A stretch of 64,000 nt of DNA from Chloroflexota bacterium (GTDB lineage Bacteria; Chloroflexota; Anaerolineae; Anaerolineales; Villigracilaceae), in contig JACRBJ010000049.1 of assembly GCA_016234555.1 (NCBI GenBank), positions 1 through 64,000 of the forward strand, given 5' to 3'. Below are positions 43,873 through 52,995 of the stretch, in pieces (the stretch's first letter is position 1; the number at the start of each line of letters is the position of its first letter). The notes below the pieces were generated by a model, which saw nothing but the letters and a program-made list of their open reading frames with translations, made no database searches and was not told the DNA's origin. Made by a program: the position numbers and the translations under genes.

Positions 43873-44673
43873 TCACTCCCTCAACAACGTCCCCACATTT
43901 TCACCGTTCAAGGCGCGAGTCAACAGTCCTCCTTCCTCCGATGAAAAAATTTGCACGGTCAGCCCTTTGTTTTTTTGGATCAAGGTGAACATTTCTTCGA
44001 CTTTGGCTTTCATTCCGCCGGTGACGTCGGTGCTTGCCGAGCCGCCGATTCCCGCCTTCATCTTCTCGTAATCTGACAGTTGAATCTGTTTCACCAGCTT
44101 TGTCCTCGCTGGGAAGTCTGCCCACACGCCTGCCTCGATTCCTGCCAGCAGGATTCGTATGGGTGGAAAGTGCTCCGCGAGAAAGGCGAAGACATCCTCG
44201 GTGGAGAGGATCGTCCCGCCCAGCGCCTCGTCGAAGGCGACATCGCCATGTACGACCGGGAGCAGGTGTGCTTCCAATGCTTTGCGTATAGCCAACACAT
44301 TGTGCGAGGTGACTTTTCTATTTGTGGATACCATTGAAGCTGACGGCGAAAACGGGATGGCGGACACGCCCGCCTCGAGCAGGGTCTGCATCACGTAGCG
44401 GGTCAACTCCGCCGCCTGAAAGCGGACCTCTGTGAAGCCATACCACTGCTCGCGTGTTTCCACGCCGTTGCGCGTACCGTATTTCTTTGCGGCAGTGTGA
44501 CCGAAGGAGCCAGAACCATGCCCGAGAATCAGGGTCAGCTCCGGGCGCGAATCCAGGACGGCTTTGATTTCCAGAGCCAGCTCTTTGAGTTTGTCCAGTC
44601 TTGGGGTGTAGGGCTTGTCCTTGTCGGTGATTAACGATCCGCCCAGTTTGAGAAAGATGGTTTCCTGTGTCAT
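43873..44673 (-). CDS. isopentenyl phosphate kinase
   Basis: 266 residues, amino-acid kinase fold. LKLGGSLITDK binds phosphate, GHGSGSFGH holds the catalytic histidine region characteristic of isopentenyl phosphate kinases, and GSASTDVTGGMKAKVEEM is the C-terminal ATP site. It converts isopentenyl phosphate to the diphosphate in the alternative mevalonate pathway, known in archaea and some Chloroflexota. Start ATG is 6 bases from a TATAAT box, so the mRNA is probably leaderless. Confidence 0.9.
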   Translation of the reverse strand: MTQETIFLKLGGSLITDKDKPYTPRLDKLKELALEIKAVLDSRPELTLILGHGSGSFGHTAAKKYGTRNGVETREQWYGFTEVRFQAAELTRYVMQTLLEAGVSAIPFSPSASMVSTNRKVTSHNVLAIRKALEAHLLPVVHGDVAFDEALGGTILSTEDVFAFLAEHFPPIRILLAGIEAGVWADFPARTKLVKQIQLSDYEKMKAGIGGSASTDVTGGMKAKVEEMFTLIQKNKGLTVQIFSSEEGGLLTRALNGENVGTLLRE

Positions 44674-44679
44674 GCGCGA

Positions 44680-44702
44680 ATTATATCGTTAACGTTTATA
44701 AT
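44680..44702. promoter_or_regulatory. divergent leaderless promoters
   Basis: Minus-strand TATAAT (44685-44680) lies 6 bases before the kinase ATG, and plus-strand TATAAT (44697-44702) lies 7 bases before ATG 44710. Both spacings put transcription start at the start codon. A CGTTAACG palindrome sits between them. Confidence 0.6.
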
Positions 44703-44709
44703 CCCATTC

Positions 44710-45498
44710 ATGGACATTCACGCTGGAATTATCGCCGCTTCGATCCTGATGGTGCTTGCCGCTGTGTTTGCCATTCGCAGGGCAATTCATGTCATGCAGC
44801 TGGCGCGCAAGGTGTTTTTAGCCAGCCTGCGGCGGACGCGGAATGCCAACGCCTGGCGGTTGCTTTTTCTCGCCCTGTTCATGTTTGCCTGTGCCATCTG
44901 GCTTCCCTTTTGGGGCGAGCCGGTGATTTTCACTTATTTCCCGCCCACACCCACAGCGTCACTGACCCCGACGATTACGTTGACTCCCACCATCACGCTG
45001 ACGCCGACTCTCACACTTGTCCCATCGCAGACGCCAATTCCGCTGGTGAGCAACACGCCCACGCTGACCCTCACGCCGTTTTTGCCGAATGCCATTCAAG
45101 CGTTGTTCGAGGGAGTGGTCACGCCGAACCCCGAAGCGTTGTTCACCCCACTGCAATTTTCGACCCAGTTCGATGGCGTCAATCCGGTTGACCCGAAGAC
45201 CGTGTTCGAGCTTCCAATCCAGACGATGTATGGCGGGTTCGATTACAACAATCTAATTCCCGGTGTGCAGTGGTCGGCGCTCTGGTATCACGACCAGAAA
45301 TTGATCTGCTACGAGACCCAGCCCTGGAACGGCGGGACAGGCGGCATCGGTGGCTATACCGAATGTTCCAATCCCATCGGCGGCTGGCAGCCTGGGGAAT
45401 ATGAAGTGCAGATTTTCATGGGATACGACTGGAAGGTGGTGGGACGCTTTATCATAATTGAACCTCCCACAACCCCAACTTTTACCCCCGCGCCATAA
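44710..45498 (+). CDS. membrane-anchored Thr-Pro-rich protein
   Basis: 262 residues. Two hydrophobic segments (about 6-25 and 50-68) precede a Thr-Pro-rich stretch (about 77-115) with repeated LTPT units, then a folded region (about 130-250) with several Trp, Tyr and Gly and two Cys (residues near 198 and 215). A short TPTFTPAP end follows. The repeat resembles the linkers of many Anaerolineae surface proteins. Probably an extracytoplasmic domain on a stalk; function unknown. Confidence 0.7.
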   Translation: MDIHAGIIAASILMVLAAVFAIRRAIHVMQLARKVFLASLRRTRNANAWRLLFLALFMFACAIWLPFWGEPVIFTYFPPTPTASLTPTITLTPTITLTPTLTLVPSQTPIPLVSNTPTLTLTPFLPNAIQALFEGVVTPNPEALFTPLQFSTQFDGVNPVDPKTVFELPIQTMYGGFDYNNLIPGVQWSALWYHDQKLICYETQPWNGGTGGIGGYTECSNPIGGWQPGEYEVQIFMGYDWKVVGRFIIIEPPTTPTFTPAP

Positions 45499-45542
45499 TC
45501 GTCAATCCCAAATCGTCAATCGTAAATTGGAGAGAGTCTTGT

Positions 45543-46031
45543 ATGGCACAAAAAGCATTCCAGGATTACTACCCTGAATATTTCGCCCATTGTTACGGAT
45601 GTGGCAGCATGAACGAGGTCGGGCATCAACTCAAAAGTTATTGGGACGGCGATGAGAGCGTTGCCTACTTCCAGCCCAAGCCGTATCACACCGCCATACC
45701 GGGCTACGTCTACGGCGGACTGTTGGCTTCTCTGATCGACTGTCACGGCACAGGGACAGCCGCCGCCGCGGGCTATCGCGCCGAAAACCGCGAGATGGAC
45801 ACCGAGCCACCCCTGCGCTATCTCACCGCCTCGCTGCATGTGGATTATCTCAAGCCTACGCCACTGGGTCCCATGTTGGAGGTGCGCGGAAAGGTGAAAG
45901 AGGTGAAGGGGCGAAAAGTGGTTGTGGAGGAGTGGATCATGGCAGATGGTGTAATCACCGTGAAAGGGGAGTTGATTGCCGTGCAGGTGCCAGAGAGTTT
46001 GGTGAAGGAGTTATTGGGGAGAGAGCAATAA
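45543..46031 (+). CDS. PaaI/THEM4-type hotdog thioesterase
   Basis: 162 residues. A CYGCG motif near 19, VYGGLLASLIDCHGTGTA (central helix with catalytic Asp/His region) and LTASLHVDYLKPTPLG are typical of acyl-CoA thioesterases of the hotdog fold. It hydrolyses an acyl-CoA; substrate unknown. Has a GGAGAG site. Single gene. Confidence 0.85.
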   Translation: MAQKAFQDYYPEYFAHCYGCGSMNEVGHQLKSYWDGDESVAYFQPKPYHTAIPGYVYGGLLASLIDCHGTGTAAAAGYRAENREMDTEPPLRYLTASLHVDYLKPTPLGPMLEVRGKVKEVKGRKVVVEEWIMADGVITVKGELIAVQVPESLVKELLGREQ

Positions 46032-46100
46032 AAAAAACTCTGTAAAGTCATACCGTCCAATTAACTTTTCTCCACGACTCCGGCAATTTCACGTTGCCTC

Positions 46101-46159
46101 TTGACAAAGTAGGGTGGTTCCTGTAGACTCATGTTACCGTTCATGTGAACGGTAACATG
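46101..46159 (+). promoter_or_regulatory. lacI-type gene promoter and 30-bp operator
   Basis: TTGACA (46101-46106), 17-bp spacer, TAGACT (46124-46129), immediately followed by a perfect palindrome with 14-bp arms (CATGTTACCGTTCA, 46130-46143; complement 46146-46159) around TG. Its position over the transcription start implies autorepression by the LacI protein it precedes. Confidence 0.85.
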
Positions 46160-46173
46160 AGGAGACGAAAATT

Positions 46174-47187
46174 ATGTCAATTTCCCGTCCTACCCTGCGT
46201 GATGTGGCAAAAAAAGCTGGTGTCTCCCACCAGACCGTCTCGCGTGTGATCAACGGCAGCGACGATGTCCTGCCAGAAACCCGCGCCCTCGTGGAAGCGG
46301 CAATTGAGGAGATGGGATACCGTCCCAATGCCATCGCCCGTTCGATGGCACGTGGACAGACTCACACCCTGGCTTGTATCTCCCCCAACCTGACAGATTA
46401 CACCTTTGCCAGCGTCATCGAAGGCGCGGAAGTCGAAGCGCGACAGCACAAATATTTTATGCTGTCCTCTTCTGCTTCCGATCCCGAGGCCTTCCGCGAA
46501 CTGGTGGATGAACTGGTGGGACACCGCCGCGTGGACGGCTTGATCGTCATTAACCCGTATGCCGATCAACGTTTTGAATATGTCCCAAAAAACTTTCCCC
46601 TTGTTTTTGTCGGCGTCAGCGCCCACGAAAAAGACATCTGCTCGGTTTCGCTCGACGACGAGAAGGTTGCCTACGAAGCGACCCGCCATCTGCTTGACTT
46701 GGGACATACCAACATCGCCCTTGTGACAGGTCCAATGGAAGAGGATTGTTCGCAGGACCGCACCGAGGGCTATCGCCGTGCCTTGACCGAGGCGGGGATT
46801 CCTTTTGATGAAACCATGGTCGTCGAAGGGGATTGGTCCGCCACCTCCGGGCAGGATGCCCTGCTTTCCTTCATCGAGCAGGGACGTGTGCCGACGGCGG
46901 TCTTCGCCCAAAACGACCGCATGGCGATGGGCGTGATGAGCGCCGCGCGCGAAGCGGGCATCAAAGTCCCAACCCAACTGGCGGTCATCGGCGTGGACGA
47001 TATGCCGCTGTCCTCCTACTTTGATCCGCCCCTCACCACCATGCGGCAGGACATTCCCCGTATTGGGCGCGAAGCAACCCGAATGTTGCTGGAAATCATT
47101 CAAAAGAAGTCAACCCAAACCTGCGATATGAAGCTGCCCGCAGAACTGGTTATAAGACAATCCACATCTCGAAAAGGAGGTGATTGA
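46174..47187 (+). CDS. LacI-family transcriptional repressor
   Basis: 337 residues. Helix-turn-helix TLRDVAKKAGVSHQTVSRVING at the start, hinge helix around VEAAIEEMGYRPNAIARSM, and a periplasmic-binding-like effector domain with VIGVDDMPLSSYFDPPLTTM. It should control the sugar cluster downstream and its own gene through the 30-bp palindrome. Clear GAGGAGA site. Confidence 0.95.
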   Translation: MSISRPTLRDVAKKAGVSHQTVSRVINGSDDVLPETRALVEAAIEEMGYRPNAIARSMARGQTHTLACISPNLTDYTFASVIEGAEVEARQHKYFMLSSSASDPEAFRELVDELVGHRRVDGLIVINPYADQRFEYVPKNFPLVFVGVSAHEKDICSVSLDDEKVAYEATRHLLDLGHTNIALVTGPMEEDCSQDRTEGYRRALTEAGIPFDETMVVEGDWSATSGQDALLSFIEQGRVPTAVFAQNDRMAMGVMSAAREAGIKVPTQLAVIGVDDMPLSSYFDPPLTTMRQDIPRIGREATRMLLEIIQKKSTQTCDMKLPAELVIRQSTSRKGGD

Positions 47188-47256
47188 TTCAACCCAAAAT
47201 ATCCGGCAAGCCCTCCAGTCTTTCAATCGTTTAAACATTTTCAAGGAGAAGAATAA

Positions 47257-48651
47257 ATGAAGAAGAACATGCTTTTCAAGGCTTTCAGCCTTCTTGTGAT
47301 TGCGTCTTTTGCTCTTGCTGCCTGTGGCGCTCCCGCCACCGAAGCCCCCGCCCCTGAAGCTCCTGCCGCGACTGAAGCCCCCGCTGTCGAGGCTCCTGCT
47401 GCCACCGAAGCTCCTACCATGGAAGAAGTTGCAATCCGATGGCGCACCCGCCCCGATAATCAGGAAGAAATCGACGTTTATAGCAAGATCAGTGAAGAAC
47501 TCGACGCTGAACTCGATGGCATCACCCTGACCTACGAACCGGGCGGCACTGAAGGCGCCAACTACCAGGACCAACTTCGCTCCGAGGTTGCTGCTGGAAC
47601 CGCTCCCGATGTCTTCTGGATCCCCGGAACAGATGTTGCTGACTTCGCCACTCGTGGCTTGATCCTCAACATCAACGACCTTGCCACTGCCACCGAAGGT
47701 TTCAAAGTTGAAGATTTCTACTCTGGCCCCATGAACCACCTGACCTACAACCCGGATAGCGCCAAATTTGGTGCGGACTCCGGCGCGCTATGGGGTCTCC
47801 CCCGTGATGTGTCCACCTTCGCCCTCTATCTGAACATGGATCTGATCAACGAAGCCGGCGCTCCCGATCCTCGTGAACTCGCCAAGGAAGGCAAATGGGA
47901 TTGGAACGCTTTCCTCGATGTGGCGCAGAAGACCCGCGCCCTCGGTTCTGACGTCTATGGTTATGGCGCCAGTGCCTGGTGGGGTCCTTACGGTGTGTGG
48001 TTGAATGCCTCCGGCGGCGGTTTCTTCAATGCTGACCGCACCGCTTGCGCGCTCAACACGCCCGAATCCCTCGCCGGTCTCGACTTCCAGCGCTCCCTCT
48101 ATCAAGACTTTGATGTTGCCACTCCCTACGGCGAAGACCCCGAACCCACAGTCCGCGCTGGCAAAGTTGCCATGTTCCAGAATGGACGTTGGGCTACCCC
48201 CGGTGTCCGCACCGTGGAATTCGAATGGGACGTGGTTGAACTTCCCGCTGGACCCAGTGGCACGCCCGGTAACTGGCTGTTCTGGGGCGCATACGTTGTC
48301 AACGCCAAGACCGAACATCCCGAGGAGGCTTGGGCTTTGGTTCAGGCTTTGACCACCGCCCAGACTCAGGGCAAAGTCGCAGCCCTCGGCGCCAACATCC
48401 CCAGCCGTGTCAGCCAGGAAGCTCTCGACGCCTTCCTCACCTTCACACCGCCCGCCAACAACCAGGCGTTCCTGAACGGTATTGCCGACGCCGCCAAACC
48501 GACCGCTGAAGGTCCGCTCTGGGCTGGCTCCTGGCCCGAATATGACAAGATCATGGGCCCCGCCATTCAAGGTGTGTTGACTGGCGCGACCACAGTCGAA
48601 GACTTCGGCGCGACCATCTGCGACGAAGCCGACAAGGTCTTTGTCAAATAG
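47257..48651 (+). CDS. ABC sugar importer, substrate-binding lipoprotein (cluster 2)
   Basis: 464 residues. Signal peptide with lipobox ALAAC, a linker of EAPA/TEAP repeats to about residue 55, then a family 1 solute-binding domain (WRTRPDNQEEIDVY, AAGTAPDVFWIPGTD, NTPESLAGLDFQ). Binds an oligosaccharide or glycoside outside the membrane. AAGGAGAAG site. A strong hairpin follows the stop. Confidence 0.93.
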   Translation: MKKNMLFKAFSLLVIASFALAACGAPATEAPAPEAPAATEAPAVEAPAATEAPTMEEVAIRWRTRPDNQEEIDVYSKISEELDAELDGITLTYEPGGTEGANYQDQLRSEVAAGTAPDVFWIPGTDVADFATRGLILNINDLATATEGFKVEDFYSGPMNHLTYNPDSAKFGADSGALWGLPRDVSTFALYLNMDLINEAGAPDPRELAKEGKWDWNAFLDVAQKTRALGSDVYGYGASAWWGPYGVWLNASGGGFFNADRTACALNTPESLAGLDFQRSLYQDFDVATPYGEDPEPTVRAGKVAMFQNGRWATPGVRTVEFEWDVVELPAGPSGTPGNWLFWGAYVVNAKTEHPEEAWALVQALTTAQTQGKVAALGANIPSRVSQEALDAFLTFTPPANNQAFLNGIADAAKPTAEGPLWAGSWPEYDKIMGPAIQGVLTGATTVEDFGATICDEADKVFVK

Positions 48652-48667
48652 TACGGTTTGAATCAAA

Positions 48668-48700
48668 CAGGGGCAGGTTTACGCCTGCCCCTGTCTTTTT
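48668..48700 (+). terminator. hairpin with T run after the binding-protein gene
   Basis: CAGGGGCAGG-TTTACG-CCTGCCCCTG followed by TCTTTTT. A partial terminator here would lower permease expression relative to the binding protein, as in cluster 1. Confidence 0.8.
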
Positions 48701-48710
48701 CCCTTCGCGT

Positions 48711-48753
48711 TGAGCGCAGTTGAAACGAAGCAATCACCCTTCGACTGCGCTCA
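48711..48753. repeat. TGAGCGCAGT inverted repeat
   Basis: TGAGCGCAGT (48711-48720) pairs perfectly with ACTGCGCTCA (48744-48753). The inner CCCTTCGAC...GCTCAGGAC segment is a dispersed repeat also found at 56620-56644 and 59947-59971. Confidence 0.65.
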
Positions 48754-48791
48754 GGACGGAGTGAAGTATGGATTGTTCCAGGAGAAGAAAT

Positions 48792-50462
48792 ATGAGCGAA
48801 CATCAAAAGCCAGATTCGTTGACCAACATCATCCTGCGAATCGCCGTGGTGTGGCGTGGAATTTTTTCCGTCGTCGCGGCGGCGGGAGTCGTCACCACCT
48901 GGTTGGGCAGGCTGCCAGAGACTCCACTCTGGCAAAAAATCCTGCTCAGTTTGGTTCTGGTAATTGCGGCTATTTTCAGCGCTTTCGGCGCAGTGGAAAT
49001 TGTGCGCCGCAATCACCGCGGACGGATGATCTCGCTTGTCATCGATTACCTCGCATTCGTGGCATGTGCGGTATTGATGCTCAATGTCGGCGAAGTCTTC
49101 ATCGGTATCGATGCGCTTGGCGAGACCTTTGGGCGCGGTATTCCGTATTTGGGAATTGCCATCGTCGGCTATTTCCTTGGTTCGCTGGATGAATACTCCG
49201 CCCGCAAACGCAGCTCTGAACAAAGCCTAAAACAAGTGGGGCGCTGGGTGATGATCATCGGCTTGATAATCTTTCTCTGGCAGGTGGACACAATCAACGG
49301 AGTGCTCTATTTTCTCGGCAAACTTGCGCAGCCTGCGGGAATTTTCAGTGTGGCAGGCGTGCTGATTTTTGGCGCGGCAATCTGGGGCATGTGGCGCCAG
49401 CCGACAGCCACCGCTCTGCACACCAAGACAGGACACGAGCAAGTCCTGAGTGGCTGGCTCTTCCTCTCTCCAAACCTGATAGGTTTCCTCATCTTCTTCG
49501 CGGGACCGCTCCTACTCTCGTTCTATTTTTCCTTCACCGACTCAGACGCTTTCAACACCCCCAACTGGATCGGCTTCGAAAACTACGCCAAGATTCTCAA
49601 CGTCAAATTTGCCACGCTTTCATCGCCCGACCAACTGGCAAAGGAAGTGGTGGACATCAAGGTCTATGACGAAGTCGGACGCTTGATGTTTGGCAACTGG
49701 GGAATCCTCTTCGCCGCCGCTGATAAATTCTTCTGGCTGGCGTTGCGCAACACCCTGACCTTTGCCCTGTTCGCTGTTCCTCTGAGCGTGATTCCCGCTC
49801 TCATCCTTTCAAATGTGCTCAATAGCAAACTGCCGGGCATGAAGTTCTATCGTGCCGTATATTTCATGCCAAGCATCGCCGCTGTGGTGGGCATCTCCCT
49901 CGTCTGGCAATGGCTCTACAATGCGACCATCGGCTACATCAATTACTTCATCACGCTTGGCATCGAGTTTTGGAACAACCTGTTTAATCTCGCAGTGGTT
50001 GATCCAAAAATTCAATGGGTGTCAGACGAAAAGACCGCGCTCTTTGCTGTTATCCTGATCGCCGCCTGGCAGACGATGGGATTCAACACAGTGCTGTTCC
50101 TGGCGGGCTTGCAGAACATCCCCGGTGAGCTGTACGAAGCCGCCACTGTAGATGGCGCGGGCGCGTGGGACAAGTTCTGGGGTATCACCCTTCCCATGCT
50201 GGCGCCGACGACCTTTTATGTGGTCTCGACCACAACCATTCAAGCCATGCAGGTCTTCGAGCAGGTCTTCATTTTGATGAACCCGCCCGAAGGCCCAAAT
50301 AATTCGACCATCACGCTGGTCTTGTATCTCTATCGCAGCGGCTTCCAAAACTTCAAGCAGGGATACGCGTCCGCGATTGCTTGGGTGCTATTTATCGTCA
50401 TCTTCGGGTTGACGCTCATCCAGTTCCAGCGCCAGCGCCAGTCCAGCATTTACGAAAGTTAG
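48792..50462 (+). CDS. MalF-type permease with extra N-terminal membrane domain (cluster 2)
   Basis: About 556 residues, much longer than the 319-residue permease of cluster 1. The first 215 residues hold about six extra hydrophobic segments separated by charged loops; the permease proper begins near 220 (SGWLFLSPNLIGFLIFF) and has an EAA loop LYEAATVDGAGAWDKFWGI. A periplasmic insertion of about 60 residues follows its first helix. ATG 48792 after GGAGAAG. The added domain has no function I can name. Confidence 0.88.
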   Translation: MSEHQKPDSLTNIILRIAVVWRGIFSVVAAAGVVTTWLGRLPETPLWQKILLSLVLVIAAIFSAFGAVEIVRRNHRGRMISLVIDYLAFVACAVLMLNVGEVFIGIDALGETFGRGIPYLGIAIVGYFLGSLDEYSARKRSSEQSLKQVGRWVMIIGLIIFLWQVDTINGVLYFLGKLAQPAGIFSVAGVLIFGAAIWGMWRQPTATALHTKTGHEQVLSGWLFLSPNLIGFLIFFAGPLLLSFYFSFTDSDAFNTPNWIGFENYAKILNVKFATLSSPDQLAKEVVDIKVYDEVGRLMFGNWGILFAAADKFFWLALRNTLTFALFAVPLSVIPALILSNVLNSKLPGMKFYRAVYFMPSIAAVVGISLVWQWLYNATIGYINYFITLGIEFWNNLFNLAVVDPKIQWVSDEKTALFAVILIAAWQTMGFNTVLFLAGLQNIPGELYEAATVDGAGAWDKFWGITLPMLAPTTFYVVSTTTIQAMQVFEQVFILMNPPEGPNNSTITLVLYLYRSGFQNFKQGYASAIAWVLFIVIFGLTLIQFQRQRQSSIYES

Positions 50463-50474
50463 AAGGAGGCTGAC

Positions 50475-51698
50475 ATGAAAATCCAATCCTACCGCCTGGT
50501 TCGCTTTCTGAACAATTTCCTCCTCTACTTCATTCTGACCTTCTTCGCGTTGGTAATGATCTTCCCGTTTCTGTACATGCTCGCCACCTCGTTCAAGACT
50601 CCCGCCGACACCTTCCGCTACCCGCCACGCATGTTGCCGCGCAACGCCACGACCATTGAAGTGGATGGCTACGACGAGCCGCTTCCGCTTTACTTTGTGG
50701 ATGTGGACGGTCAGCGGGCGGAATACGCGCTCGCAAAAAGCAATATCAAGATTGGCATGTATGCCCCCGCCGATAACCTGACCGCCACCGTCGAGCGTCG
50801 CCTGACCGAAGTCAGCCCGACGGGCGGAGCGATGAATCAGCAAAAGGTGACGGTCAACGGCGAGGAGATGAAGCTCTTCGATGTCACCGCCGACGACGGG
50901 TCGGTCATCCCGATGGTTTTGGTCAGCCAAACAACCGTCGGCGAGTTTATCGATCCGAAAAACCCCGAAACCAAGATTTATCAAAACGTCCGCCTGAGTG
51001 AACCTGTGGAAAGCATCGGCTGGCATCCCGAAAATTACACCGAGGTCATCGAGTTGAACAACATGGCACGCGCGTTGACAAATACAGCGTTGGTTACAAT
51101 TCTGGTGGTGCTTGGGCAACTGGTGACTTCCGTGGTCGGTGGTTATGCCTTCGCCCGCCTGAAATTTCCTGGGCGCGATACGGTCTTCGTCTTCTACCTC
51201 GGTACGGTCATGATTCCGTTTGTCATGCTCATCGTTCCTCTGTATCAGTTGATGGTGCTCATCGGCTGGACAGACCGACTCGCCGCCCTCATCATCCCCT
51301 GGATTTTCTCTGCGTACGGGACTTTCCTCATGCGCCAGCACTTCATCACCTTCCCCAAGGAGATCGAAGAAGCCGCACTGATCGATGGTGCCTCACGCTT
51401 GCAAATTTTGAAGAATATTCTCATCCCCGCCAGTGTGCCTGCATTGGCGACGCAAGCTACTTTTACCTTTTTGTATGCGTGGAATTCCTTCTTCTGGCCC
51501 CTCGTCATCATCAACGTCGGCAATGAAAAGAACCACGTTTTGACGCTTGCCTTGAATGTGCTGCGCGGGCGCGCCTCCGACACGCCCAACCTGATTCTCG
51601 CGGGCGCAGCCATCGCCATCATCCCGCCGTTGATCGTCTTCATCTTCGGACAGCGCTTCTTCGTGGAGAGCGTCGCCAGCAGCGGCGTCAAAGGCTAA
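50475..51698 (+). CDS. MalG-type permease with large extracytoplasmic insertion (cluster 2)
   Basis: 407 residues against 275 for its cluster 1 counterpart. The difference is a beta-rich insertion of about 150 residues (roughly 45-195) between the first and second helices. The EAA loop EIEEAALIDGASRLQILKNI is intact. AAGGAGG site. Together with the elongated MalF partner this points to an importer for a bulky or unusual glycan. Confidence 0.88.
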   Translation: MKIQSYRLVRFLNNFLLYFILTFFALVMIFPFLYMLATSFKTPADTFRYPPRMLPRNATTIEVDGYDEPLPLYFVDVDGQRAEYALAKSNIKIGMYAPADNLTATVERRLTEVSPTGGAMNQQKVTVNGEEMKLFDVTADDGSVIPMVLVSQTTVGEFIDPKNPETKIYQNVRLSEPVESIGWHPENYTEVIELNNMARALTNTALVTILVVLGQLVTSVVGGYAFARLKFPGRDTVFVFYLGTVMIPFVMLIVPLYQLMVLIGWTDRLAALIIPWIFSAYGTFLMRQHFITFPKEIEEAALIDGASRLQILKNILIPASVPALATQATFTFLYAWNSFFWPLVIINVGNEKNHVLTLALNVLRGRASDTPNLILAGAAIAIIPPLIVFIFGQRFFVESVASSGVKG

Positions 51699-51722
51699 TT
51701 TCCGTTTATACCTGCCCCATGC

Positions 51723-51754
51723 CGCCAGACGGAAGAGATTCCGCCTGGCGTTTT
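51723..51754 (+). terminator. intrinsic terminator-like hairpin after the permeases
   Basis: CGCCAGACGGAA pairs with TTCCGCCTGGCG with one mismatch and a GAGA loop, followed by TTTTC. Probably reduces transcription into the enzyme genes downstream. Confidence 0.7.
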
Positions 51755-51786
51755 CAAAAATATAGTTAGAGATATTCGATTAGATC

Positions 51787-52869
51787 ATGCTTGAATTCAA
51801 ACCAGACCTTGAAAAGACCATGCAGCGTATGGAAGCCTTTTGGGAGGGAATTGTCCTTGACCGCCCCGTGATTCAGTTTTATCTCGAAAAGCCGCTTGTA
51901 GAACAAACCCCGCTGCCCGCCTCGCATCACCTGACTTCTCGTGAATGTTGGATGGACGCGGACTATCAGGCTCGACACACCCTAGCTCGATTCTCCAACC
52001 AGATTTTCATGGGTGACAGTCTGCCCGTCGCCTTCCCCAATTTGGGGCCCGAAGTCCTCGCTGCCTTCTACGGTTGTCCGCTGGAGTTTGGTGACTACGG
52101 CACGAGTTGGACTCAGCCTATCCTGAAAAATTGGAACGAAACCGAAGCAATCCGCCTCGACATGAATCACCCCTATTTTTTGAAGCTGGTCGAGTTGACC
52201 GATGCCATGCTGGAAATTGGCAGGGATAAATTCATCACGGGACTGCCCGACTTCCACCCTGGCGGCGACCTGATCGCCTCGCTCCGCAACCCACAGGATT
52301 TGGCTGTCGACTTGCTTGACCATCCCGAACAGGTAAAATTACTGCTCGAACGCCTGAAACCTGATTATTTCAAGGTCTACGATTTTTGGTACGATAAACT
52401 TTCGGCAAGCGGACAGCCGCTTACCAGTTGGCTGGAACTTGCGAGTTATTCAAAGTATTACATTCCCTCGAACGATTTTGCGGGGATGATCAGCACCAAA
52501 ATGTTCAAAGAGTTTTTCCTGCAAGGCATTATTGACGAATGCCGATTCCTGGATCGTTCCATTTACCATCTCGACGGTCCAGGCGCCCTGCGTCATCTGG
52601 ATGTAATTCTCGAAATCCCCGAACTGAACGCGGTGCAATGGGTTCCTGGCGCGGGACGTGAAGGCTTTTCCCGCTGGGTATCGGTTTATCAAACAATCCA
52701 ATCTGCGGGTAAGTCCATGATAGTTTATTGCGATGTCAGCGATTTGAATCTGGTCATGCAGATCCTCTCCCCACACGGACTGGCGCTCTCCATCAGCGGC
52801 GTCACCAGCCGTGAGATGGGAGAGAATATTCTATCTGCCATGAAAACGTGGACAAAAAGATCATCTTGA
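51787..52869 (+). CDS. UroD-superfamily protein, sugar cluster 2
   Basis: 360 residues, related to uroporphyrinogen decarboxylase/corrinoid-methyltransferase-fold proteins: FITGLPDFHPGGDLIASLR, a late YHLDGPGALRHLDVILEIP and AVQWVPGAG, and C-terminal GLALSISGVTSREM. It lacks the HTCG motif of the cluster 1 protein, so the two belong to different subgroups. Position after sugar permeases argues against tetrapyrrole synthesis. Activity unknown. Confidence 0.68.
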   Translation: MLEFKPDLEKTMQRMEAFWEGIVLDRPVIQFYLEKPLVEQTPLPASHHLTSRECWMDADYQARHTLARFSNQIFMGDSLPVAFPNLGPEVLAAFYGCPLEFGDYGTSWTQPILKNWNETEAIRLDMNHPYFLKLVELTDAMLEIGRDKFITGLPDFHPGGDLIASLRNPQDLAVDLLDHPEQVKLLLERLKPDYFKVYDFWYDKLSASGQPLTSWLELASYSKYYIPSNDFAGMISTKMFKEFFLQGIIDECRFLDRSIYHLDGPGALRHLDVILEIPELNAVQWVPGAGREGFSRWVSVYQTIQSAGKSMIVYCDVSDLNLVMQILSPHGLALSISGVTSREMGENILSAMKTWTKRSS

Positions 52870-52876
52870 GCATTTG

Positions 52877-52941
52877 AACCACTAAGACACAGAGACACCG
52901 AGGAAAAAATAAAAACTCCGTGACCCAGTGCCTCCGTGGTT
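52877..52941. repeat. AACCAC...GTGGTT dispersed repeat
   Basis: An imperfect inverted repeat: AACCACTAAGACACAGAGACA on the left, and a right half ending TGCCTCCGTGGTT. It fills the gap before the GT-B-like gene. No T run, so probably a dispersed genomic repeat. Confidence 0.65.
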
Positions 52942-52995
52942 AGGACTTTGGGCACGAACCAACATTGTAAATTACACCTTCAAGGAGAAGTGTTT

